Translations under genes and position numbers: made by a program
Part shown: piece after piece, positions 1 to 5,648 of the stretch
Layout of the letters: every line of letters begins with the position of its first letter
How positions within the stretch are numbered: position 1 is the stretch's first letter
Notes under the pieces: generated by a model
Told to the model about the DNA's origin: nothing
What the model saw: the letters and a program-made list of their open reading frames with translations, nothing else
Databases searched by the model: none
From: Propionibacteriaceae bacterium UBA6238
GTDB lineage: Bacteria; Actinomycetota; Actinomycetes; Propionibacteriales; Propionibacteriaceae
DNA length: 21,494 nucleotides
Assembly: GCA_002441465.1 (NCBI GenBank)
Contig: DJWE01000051.1
Location: 202 to 21,695 of the forward strand
Reading direction: 5' to 3'

Positions 1-56
1 CGGGCGCCGGCCATGTTGCGGCCGTGGGTGACGGTACGGGAGCGCAGCGCGGGCAT
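1..56 (-). CDS. ilvD: Dihydroxy-acid dehydratase, N-terminal fragment (cut by window edge)
   Basis: Only the first 18 codons are inside the window. They read MPALRSRTVTHGRNMAGAR, which matches the start of the long-form (E. coli-like) dihydroxy-acid dehydratase, whose N-terminus is MPxxRSxTxTHGRNMAGAR. The enzyme is an Fe-S dehydratase that makes the 2-keto acid precursors of valine, isoleucine and leucine in the cytoplasm. The start ATG (56-54) is preceded by a good ribosome binding site, GAGGT, six bases upstream (63-67 on the plus strand). The gene continues off the left edge, so nothing can be said about its catalytic residues or integrity. The identification rests on a short but very characteristic peptide. 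Confidence 0.85.
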   Translation of the reverse strand, partial: MPALRSRTVTHGRNMAGA

Positions 57-87
57 GGTGTTACCTCGATTCGATGACAACCCAACC

Positions 88-116
88 AGCGTAGTCCGCG
101 GCCTATTCCTGGTGAA
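88..116 (-). promoter_or_regulatory. Candidate ilvD promoter
   Basis: On the minus strand there is TTCACC (116-111) as a -35-like box and TACGCT (93-88) as a -10 box, separated by 17 bp. Transcription would begin near 81, giving a leader of about 25 nt that contains the GAGGT ribosome binding site of ilvD. The match to consensus is partial (four of six and three of six). Confidence 0.4.
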
Positions 117-242
117 CCGTGCCGACCGCGGGACGAGACCGGACGCGTCCCAGGGAGCCGAGGTCACCCCGGAGGGGTATTTCGCCTCGGGTGGCGGCGC
201 AGCTAGTCTCGTTGGATCGGTTCCGTACGGTGAAAGGTCGGT

Positions 243-1511
243 GTGGCGCGAACGGTCCGGGGCGGCGTCGTCCGCTCCCTGTTGCTGGGAGTCCTGGTGG
301 TCGGCTCCTCGGCACTCGCCTGCCCGACACCCGCGTCCGCGGATTGGCTGGGCGACGAGCAGGCCGTCACGACGGGTTCGGGAACCCGGCAGTGGCCACA
401 GCTGTCCGGGTCGCGCCTGGTCTACAGCGCAGAAACCGCGAACGGCTTCGACATCCGGGTACGGAACCTGGCCACCGGCACCGACCAGGTGCTCACGCCC
501 GACCATTCAGCCACCGGGAAGGCGGCCATCTCCGGCACCCGGGTGGTCTGGACCGACTCCGGCAACGGCTTGTGGGTCGATCACCTCACCACCGGGATGC
601 GGCGCCGGTTGCCGGTCGCGGTGGGCGACGATCCGTCCATCTCGGGGACGCGGGTGTGCTACTCCTCGCTCGGCCGGGTACACGTCTACGACCTGCGCAC
701 CGAGTCCGACCGGACGGTCTCGCCCGCTTCGGGCGAGGCGAGCAACTGCGACATCTCCGGCAGCGTCGTCGTCTGGCAGGACGAGCGTGACGGCAACGCG
801 GACATCTTCCGCTACGACGTGCGCACCAACACCGAGAGCCGGGTCACGACCGACCCCGCGGCCCAGACCAAGCCGCGGGTCGACGACGGCGTCGTCATCT
901 GGCAGGACGAGCGCGCCGGCACCGACGACGCCGACCTCTACGCAGAAGACCTGGCCACCGGCACACGGACGCTGATCTCGGAGTCGGCGGGCGCGCAGTC
1001 CTTCGCCGACGTCGCGGACGGGCGGATCGTGTGGATGGACACCCGGGCCGGGCACGGCAACACCGACGTCTACCTGTACGACCTGGCCAGCGGCGTGGAG
1101 ACGCAGGTCACCACCGACGACGGCTGGAGCGGGAACCCGACCATCTCAGGGGACCGGATCGTCTACGAGGAGGCGCGCGCAAGTGGTCACAACCTGTTCC
1201 GGCGCACGCTCACGCCGCCGGAGTTGACGGTGGCGCCCGCCCCGCTGGACGACGCCGGCCTGCCCGGGCTCGAAGGTCGGCTCACCAGCAGCGACGGGCT
1301 CCCCGTGGTCGGGGTGACGGTGCGGCTGGAGTCGTCCTCGGATGACCGCACCTGGATCGACGCCGGGTCGGCAGTGACCGCGGGCGACGGCAGCTACGAG
1401 TTCGCGCTGCCGGACTCGATCGCGCCGTCCCGGATCCGGGTGCGCTTCTCCGGGGCGCAGGACGTCGCTCCCACGGTGTCGGATCCGGTGTACGTGCAGC
1501 CCCCGCGCTGA
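243..1511 (+). CDS. Secreted seven-bladed TolB-like beta-propeller protein with C-terminal Ig/CNA-B-like domain
   Basis: The GTG start at 243 has AAAGG at 233-237, five bases upstream. The 422-residue product opens with Arg residues, a hydrophobic stretch (about residues 9-24) and an A-S-A type cleavage site near residue 33, so it is probably exported. Seven consecutive repeats of about 45 residues follow; each begins with a pattern like (I/L)SG(T/S)R(V/L)V(W/Y) and ends with a (Y/V)DL.TG-type strand (for example ISGTRVVWTD and VADGRIVWMD). This is what a closed seven-bladed propeller of the TolB/PD40 kind looks like. Residues about 325-422 form a separate beta-rich segment with GLPVVGVTVRLESS and GDGSYEFALP, typical of carboxypeptidase-regulatory/CNA-B folds. 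No catalytic residues are evident; a binding or cell-surface scaffold role is inferred. It stands alone and converges on the PhzF-like gene. Confidence 0.82.
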   Translation: MARTVRGGVVRSLLLGVLVVGSSALACPTPASADWLGDEQAVTTGSGTRQWPQLSGSRLVYSAETANGFDIRVRNLATGTDQVLTPDHSATGKAAISGTRVVWTDSGNGLWVDHLTTGMRRRLPVAVGDDPSISGTRVCYSSLGRVHVYDLRTESDRTVSPASGEASNCDISGSVVVWQDERDGNADIFRYDVRTNTESRVTTDPAAQTKPRVDDGVVIWQDERAGTDDADLYAEDLATGTRTLISESAGAQSFADVADGRIVWMDTRAGHGNTDVYLYDLASGVETQVTTDDGWSGNPTISGDRIVYEEARASGHNLFRRTLTPPELTVAPAPLDDAGLPGLEGRLTSSDGLPVVGVTVRLESSSDDRTWIDAGSAVTAGDGSYEFALPDSIAPSRIRVRFSGAQDVAPTVSDPVYVQPPR

Positions 1512-1533
1512 GGGACGGCCCGGGGCGTCCCTC
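1510..1533. terminator. Stem-loop between convergent genes
   Basis: GAGGGACG (1510-1517) pairs perfectly with CGTCCCTC (1526-1533) around an 8-nt loop. The stem overlaps the stop codon of the propeller gene and sits 28 bp from the end of the convergent PhzF-like gene. There is no T-tract, as is common in high-GC actinobacteria, so a terminator role in either direction is an inference. Confidence 0.45.
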
Positions 1534-1560
1534 GACGTACCGTCCGATCCGGCGGGGTCG

Positions 1561-2385
1561 CTACAGATCCACCTCGCCGCGGATCACGGTGAGCGTGCGA
1601 CCGCCGATCCAGATCGTGTCGCCGTCGTCGTCCACGAAGACCTCGCCGTGCCGGCCCACCTGGGAGCCCTGGGTCACGACGTAGGTGGTGGGCACCGCCT
1701 CCCGCGCGCGCAGCCACTGCGCGACGGCGGCATTCAGGCTGCCGGTGACCGGGTCCTCCATGTCCGCGAGGACGCCGCGGACTTCGTAGGCGTACGGGTC
1801 GTGCCCGCGTCCGACCAGGCCGAGCGCGTCGTGGCGGCCCAGCTGGGTCCGGTCCACCCAGGCACGGCGGACGGCGTCGGCGTTCTCGAGCTCGATCATC
1901 ATCCATGGCGGCCCGTTGTCGCCCCACTCGTGGTCCACCCAGTCCGTCCGCGGTGTGCCGAGCGCCGCTTCGGCGATCGCGAGGTGCGCCTCGTCCAGCG
2001 GCCCGGACCGACGTCGCGGTGGTGCGGCGAAGGCGAGCCGGCCGCCGTCCCTGCGCAGGCGGACCAGACCGACCCCGCACTCCTGCACCACCTCGTTGGC
2101 GGACAACGGGACGCCGCCGCCCCCCTCCAGCCAGGCGTGGGCGCTGCCCAACGTGGGATGCCCGGCGAAGGGCAGTTCCCCGCCCGTGGTGAAGATCCGT
2201 ACCCGGTAGTCGGCCTCGGGGTGCGTCGGTGGGAGCAGGAAGGTGGTCTCGGAGAGGTTCGTCCAGGCGGCGAACGCCTGCATGGCCTGGTCGTCGAGCC
2301 CGTCGCCGTCCAGGACGACGGCCAGCGGATTGCCGGTGATCCCGCCGTCGCCGAACACGTCCACCTGGCAGAAGCGCCGAATCAT
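1561..2385 (-). CDS. PhzF family isomerase-like protein
   Basis: The 274-residue protein has the PhzF/DapF-like double fold signature. It begins RRFCQVDVFGDGGITGNPLAVV, with the catalytic glutamate in NLSETTFLL (E46) and the conserved FAGHPTLGSA motif (residues about 74-82), and it has DPVTGSLNAAVAQWL in the C-terminal half. PhzF of pseudomonads isomerises a phenazine precursor, but most members are of unknown substrate and no phenazine genes are nearby, so the specific reaction is not known here. The start ATG at 2385 lies 19 bp after the phosphofructokinase stop, and the two genes are probably co-transcribed. Its length is normal for the family. Confidence 0.88.
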   Translation of the reverse strand: MIRRFCQVDVFGDGGITGNPLAVVLDGDGLDDQAMQAFAAWTNLSETTFLLPPTHPEADYRVRIFTTGGELPFAGHPTLGSAHAWLEGGGGVPLSANEVVQECGVGLVRLRRDGGRLAFAAPPRRRSGPLDEAHLAIAEAALGTPRTDWVDHEWGDNGPPWMMIELENADAVRRAWVDRTQLGRHDALGLVGRGHDPYAYEVRGVLADMEDPVTGSLNAAVAQWLRAREAVPTTYVVTQGSQVGRHGEVFVDDDGDTIWIGGRTLTVIRGEVDL

Positions 2386-2404
2386 GGCGTCCTCCTTCCG
2401 GGCT

Positions 2405-3532
2405 TCAGTCGCCGAGGCCGGTGCCGAGCTTGCGCGCGGTGAGGATCCACTCGTGGTCGGCCGGAACGAGCTTGAGCTGGCCGGCCACCTCCGCCAGCGG
2501 GACGAGCTCGGTGTCCTCGCCGCGGGCGGCGACCATCACTCCGAACTGGCCTTTCCCGACCGCGTGCGCCGCGGCCGTCCCGAGCCGGGACGCCAGCAGC
2601 CGGTCGGCCGCGCAGGGGATGCCGCCGCGCTGGACGTAGCCGAGGATCGACACCCGTGACTCCAGTCCGGTGGCCGCCTCCAGTTCGCGGGCCAGCTTGA
2701 AGGTGTGCTCGCGCTGTTCGTCCTCGACGTTGGCCAGGTGTGCCTTCGCCGCGCGCACCGCCTCCGGGGTCTTGGCCGCCTTGACCAGCAGCACGGCCGC
2801 CTCGTAGTCGGAGGCGTCCTGCACGTCGCGGGCGCCCTCGGCGACCGCGACCACGCTGAACGTGCTGCCGTGGTCCAGCCGTTGCTTGATCGTCTCGGCC
2901 ACGCTCGCCACCGAGTACGGGATCTCGGGCAGCAAGATGATGTCCGCTCCGCCGGCGATGCCGGCGCCGAGGGTGAGCCAGCCGGCTCGGTGGCCCATGA
3001 TCTCGGTCAGGATGATCCGGTGGTGGCTGTGCGCCGTGCTGTGCAGGCGATCGACCGCCTCGGTGGCGATCTCCATCGCGGTCGCGAAGCCGAAGGTGGT
3101 GTCGGTGTGCGCGATGTCGTTGTCGATCGTCTTCGGCAAGGTGATCACGTTCAGCCCCGCCTCGGCGAGCCGCATCGCGTTCTTCGCCGTACCGCCGCCG
3201 CCGAGCAGCACCAGCGCGTCCAGACCTTCGTGCTGATAGTTCTCGACCACCTGCGGTCGCATGTCGGCGACCTCGCCGTCGACGACCATCTTGTGCACCT
3301 TGTCGCGGCTGGTGCCCAAGATGGTGCCGCCGATGGTGAGGATTCCCGACAGCGCCTTCGAGTCCAGCAGGGTGTAGCGGTTCTCGACCAGGCCGCGGAT
3401 GCCGTCGCGATAGCCGAGCAGTTCCCAGCCGTTGTTGATCGCCGCTTTGCCGAATCCCCGGATCGCCGCGTTCAGCCCCGGACTGTCGCCACCCGCGGTG
3501 AGGATGCCGATTCGCTTCTTCGCCTGCGTCAT
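2405..3532 (-). CDS. pfkA: 6-phosphofructokinase (group III type, Gly/Lys substrate signature)
   Basis: The 375-residue protein has the PfkA fold. LTAGGDSPGLNAAIRG (11-26) is the phosphate-donor loop, GGGGT (111-115) is the donor specificity loop, PKTIDNDI (133-140) carries the catalytic Asp137 and MGHRAGWLTL and PEIPYS line the fructose 6-phosphate site. It phosphorylates fructose 6-phosphate in glycolysis. The residue equivalent to E. coli Gly104 is Gly here, as in ATP users, while the equivalent of Gly124 is Lys134, as in PPi users; this Gly/Lys combination is known from group III enzymes, many of which use ATP. The Mg-binding Asp of GGDGS is also replaced by Gly. Phosphoryl donor is therefore probable ATP but not certain. 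The ATG start at 3532 has AAAGGGG upstream (3540-3546). Confidence 0.92.
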   Translation of the reverse strand: MTQAKKRIGILTAGGDSPGLNAAIRGFGKAAINNGWELLGYRDGIRGLVENRYTLLDSKALSGILTIGGTILGTSRDKVHKMVVDGEVADMRPQVVENYQHEGLDALVLLGGGGTAKNAMRLAEAGLNVITLPKTIDNDIAHTDTTFGFATAMEIATEAVDRLHSTAHSHHRIILTEIMGHRAGWLTLGAGIAGGADIILLPEIPYSVASVAETIKQRLDHGSTFSVVAVAEGARDVQDASDYEAAVLLVKAAKTPEAVRAAKAHLANVEDEQREHTFKLARELEAATGLESRVSILGYVQRGGIPCAADRLLASRLGTAAAHAVGKGQFGVMVAARGEDTELVPLAEVAGQLKLVPADHEWILTARKLGTGLGD

Positions 3533-3564
3533 TGGTCGTCCCCTTTTGCCCTTGGCCGGACTTC

Positions 3565-3593
3565 AGGCTAGTGGGTGGCGCCACCGCGGTGCG
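3565..3593 (-). promoter_or_regulatory. Candidate pfkA promoter containing a 12-bp palindrome
   Basis: On the minus strand TAGCCT (3570-3565) is a plausible -10 box, putting the transcript start near 3558 and leaving a leader of about 26 nt with an AAAGGGG ribosome binding site. Directly upstream, in the spacer, lies the perfect palindrome GGTGGCGCCACC (3574-3585). A palindrome in a promoter spacer is a usual operator position, but no regulator is encoded next to it. No convincing -35 box was seen. Confidence 0.3.
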
Positions 3594-3605
3594 ACCGGTC
3601 GCTGG

Positions 3606-3611
3606 GATACT
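3606..3611 (+). promoter_or_regulatory. Candidate -10 box of the lipoprotein gene
   Basis: GATACT, preceded by TGG as in extended -10 elements, lies 30 bp upstream of the lipoprotein ATG. A start near 3618 would leave a leader of about 24 nt containing the GAGGGA ribosome binding site. Confidence 0.35.
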
Positions 3612-3641
3612 GGGCGCACCGATTCACCGAGGGAGCCACCC

Positions 3642-4304
3642 ATGCCTCGACCTGTCCTGACCGCCCTGCTCGTCGTGATGCTCGGCTCCGGTCTCGCCGC
3701 CTGCGCCACGACGCCACCAGCGGGCCCGGTGACGGCGTCCGGGTCCTCGACGCCGACGGTGAGCGCGACCCCGACGCCCACGCTCACGCCGACTATGAGC
3801 GCGACGCCGACGGCCACGCCCACGGACACACCGGACGACGGTGCGCTGGTGCTGCGCGGGGACGGGCTCGGCGCCTACGCCTTCGGCGCCAAGCAGCTCG
3901 ACGTCACCGCGTTGCTGGAGGAGAGCCTCGGCGAGCCGGACGAGAGTTCGCAGGGGGTGCGCTGCGAACTGGACGACGGCAGTCCGTGGGCCCAGACGGT
4001 GAGCTGGGGCTCGTTCTGGGTCGAGTACGACGCGAAGGACTCCTCGAAGAAGTCGCCGCGGACGCTGGCTGCCTGGGGGACGTCGGTGGACGCGCCGCTG
4101 CCGGATCCGCTGGTGCTGCAGGACGACCTGCCGCTCGCCGCGACCTTTGCCCAGCTCAAGACGGCCTACCCCTCCGGGAAGCTGGAGGACCTGGGCCTGG
4201 GCGACGGCAGCAAACGGTTCGTGCTGCCCAACAAGATCTTCTACGTGGGCTCGGGCAATCGGCCGGCCAACATCCAGGCGGGCGTGTTCAGCACCTGCGA
4301 GTGA
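3642..4304 (+). CDS. Lipoprotein with Thr/Pro-rich linker, function unknown
   Basis: The ATG at 3642 is chosen because it follows the ribosome binding site GAGGGA (3629-3634) and gives a typical lipoprotein signal: MPRPVLTALLVVMLGSGLAAC with the lipobox LAAC and Cys21 as the lipidated residue. Residues about 22-65 are a low-complexity linker of Thr, Pro, Ser and Ala (repeated SATPTPT-like units), expected to span the cell wall. The remaining 150 or so residues form a compact domain (DGALVLRGDGLGAYAFGAKQLDV onward in pieces) with two Cys that could pair (GVRCELDDG and the C-terminal STCE). The protein is exposed on the outside of the membrane. I do not recognise a named family and assign no function. 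It is divergent from pfkA. Confidence 0.85.
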   Translation: MPRPVLTALLVVMLGSGLAACATTPPAGPVTASGSSTPTVSATPTPTLTPTMSATPTATPTDTPDDGALVLRGDGLGAYAFGAKQLDVTALLEESLGEPDESSQGVRCELDDGSPWAQTVSWGSFWVEYDAKDSSKKSPRTLAAWGTSVDAPLPDPLVLQDDLPLAATFAQLKTAYPSGKLEDLGLGDGSKRFVLPNKIFYVGSGNRPANIQAGVFSTCE

Positions 4305-4389
4305 CGCCAGGCTTCCTCAGCGGCTTCGGACCTGGCACGACCAGGGTGGCCGAGACGGCGGGCTGTTGCGTGGGGAGGTGGTTGGCGTC

Positions 4390-4510
4390 GTTGTGGCCGC
4401 TTGAAGTAGGTCTTGGGGTACCTTGCCGGCCACCTGGGCCCGCTATGGCCGCGTGAAGCAGCTAATGAGCGCCTCTGGATGCTCCATAAGCTGCGTGGAG
4501 CGGCCACAAC
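4390..4510. repeat. Nested direct and inverted repeats forming a long imperfect hairpin
   Basis: GTTGTGGCCGCT (4390-4401) has a perfect inverted copy at 4499-4510. The segment TGGCCGCTTGAAGTAG (4394-4409) recurs directly at 4446-4461 with two changes. That second copy can fold with 4481-4506 into an imperfect stem (arms 4446-4470 and 4481-4506, about 19 paired positions, 10-nt loop). Two alternative pairings for the same right arm are therefore possible. The block fills the 246-bp gap between convergent genes and may be a bidirectional terminator, a degenerate mobile repeat or a small RNA. No T-tract is present. Confidence 0.5.
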
Positions 4511-4550
4511 CCGATCGGCCGCCTGCTCGGCCGACGGATGTTCGGGCTGG

Positions 4551-5168
4551 TCAGCCAGCCAGGGTGAACGCCAGTTCGTCCCCGGTGCGCACGAAGCCCA
4601 TCCGCTCCAGATAGGTGCGGGCGAGCTCGGAGTCGGCCGGAGCGACGATCCGGTCGAACCCCGCGCTGGTGAACACCCGGGCACCGCGTCCGTACAGCCA
4701 GGTGCCGATCCGCGAGTCGCGGTAGGCCTGCATCACGTAGTCCAGCCGCAGCCGAAGAGTGCGGCCTTCCGGCGTGCCGACCAGAGCGCCGGCGGGCAGA
4801 CCGTCCCGGGTCAGGACGAGGACGAAGTCCCCGGACGCGGGCGCATCGAACCCCGGGTGGATGCCGGCGATGTCGGCGGCGTGGGAGCGCAGGAAGTCGA
4901 GCAGGAACGGGGCATCCGGTTCGATCGGCACCGCACCGAGGTCGCGGTTTGGGGCGAACTCCTTGCGCAGGAACCAGATGTTCAGCCCGGCGACCGCCGC
5001 GTTGGTGATGATGATCGGGATCGAGGGCAGCAGCGCGCCGTAGGCCACGAACACCACCGAGCCCACCAGCGAGACGATCCGCAGGCGTACCACCGAAGTC
5101 ATCGCCAGCGACGCCACCACCAGGATCGAGGCCAGGTAGCCGACCACTTCCACCACGGAGAATCCCAT
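4551..5168 (-). CDS. YgjV-like membrane domain fused to a GNAT-like domain
   Basis: The first 75 or so residues of this 205-residue protein hold three hydrophobic segments (VVGYLASILVVASLAM, IVSLVGSVVFVAYGALLPS, IIITNAAVAGLNIWFLRKE), the layout of the YgjV inner-membrane family. From about residue 90 to the end the sequence is soluble, with patterns of an acetyltransferase fold: SGDFVLVLTRDGLPAGALVG, then YRDSRIGTWLYGRGARVF at the position of the acetyl-CoA loop, and ARTYLERMGFVRTGDELAF at the usual C-terminal GNAT strand. The classic Q/RxxGxG/A loop is only loosely kept, so enzyme activity is inferred. The ATG at 5168 is preceded at six bases by TACGCT on the minus strand, so the message is probably leaderless. 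Confidence 0.75.
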   Translation of the reverse strand: MGFSVVEVVGYLASILVVASLAMTSVVRLRIVSLVGSVVFVAYGALLPSIPIIITNAAVAGLNIWFLRKEFAPNRDLGAVPIEPDAPFLLDFLRSHAADIAGIHPGFDAPASGDFVLVLTRDGLPAGALVGTPEGRTLRLRLDYVMQAYRDSRIGTWLYGRGARVFTSAGFDRIVAPADSELARTYLERMGFVRTGDELAFTLAG

Positions 5169-5174
5169 CGGGCC

Positions 5175-5180
5175 AGCGTA
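5175..5180 (-). promoter_or_regulatory. Leaderless-type -10 box of the YgjV/GNAT gene
   Basis: TACGCT on the minus strand is followed by six bases and the ATG at 5168. This spacing places the first transcribed base at the start codon. It faces the -10 box of the divergent gene only 7 bp away. Confidence 0.5.
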
Positions 5181-5187
5181 GGGCCGC

Positions 5188-5193
5188 TACGGT
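5188..5193 (+). promoter_or_regulatory. Leaderless-type -10 box of the gene at 5201
   Basis: TACGGT is followed by seven bases and a GTG at 5201. No ribosome binding site lies in between, which supports a leaderless message and the choice of 5201 over the in-frame GTG at 5192. Confidence 0.5.
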
Positions 5194-5200
5194 GGGATCC

Positions 5201-5596
5201 GTGCCGAAACCGCCCGCTCCTCCCCGTCCGGCCCGCGACGGGCCCGGCTCGGTGCGGGCCCGGCTGCGGCTGTTGGCGGTGGTGCTGCTCGGACTGCTCA
5301 CGGCGATCCCCTTGATCCTGGCCGTGAAGCTCTATTTCTTCCCGGACGGCTCGGCCGTCGCGGGCGGGTTGGTCGGGGTGCTGTTCGGCCTGTCCGCGCT
5401 TGCCTACGGCCTGTCGCTGAGCGCGGTCGTCCGCCAGTCGCGGGGTGGGCAGATCGCGGCCGTGGTCTGGTGCGTGATCGGCGCGGTGCTTCAGATCTCG
5501 GTCACCATGGCGTGGCCGGAGTGGACGCTGCTGGGCCTGAACGTGGTCGCGGCCGGTGTCCTGGTGGGTTGCGTCCCCGAGCGGGCTGCGGCGTAG
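5201..5596 (+). CDS. Small four-helix membrane protein, DUF4233-like in layout
   Basis: The 131-residue product starts with a Pro/Arg-rich cytoplasmic tail of about 23 residues and then has four hydrophobic helices: LLAVVLLGLLTAIPLILAV, AGGLVGVLFGLSALAYGLSL, IAAVVWCVIGAVLQISVTM and WTLLGLNVVAAGVLVGCV. Length and layout are like many small integral membrane proteins of actinobacteria, but I cannot name its family with confidence and assign no function. The start is GTG 5201 because TACGGT lies seven bases upstream. It ends 52 bp before the M3 peptidase gene on the same strand, so co-transcription is possible. Confidence 0.72.
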   Translation: MPKPPAPPRPARDGPGSVRARLRLLAVVLLGLLTAIPLILAVKLYFFPDGSAVAGGLVGVLFGLSALAYGLSLSAVVRQSRGGQIAAVVWCVIGAVLQISVTMAWPEWTLLGLNVVAAGVLVGCVPERAAA

Positions 5597-5648
5597 CCGA
5601 TCGTCGTCGGCTCGCGCTCACCGGCCTGTCGGGGTGAGGATGGACCCC

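Noticed and set aside
13..975. Plus-strand frame covering the ilvD start and the first half of the propeller gene
   Set aside because: The translation is Arg/Ser/Thr/Pro-rich with no domain. The minus-strand ilvD start and the plus-strand propeller frame explain the region better.
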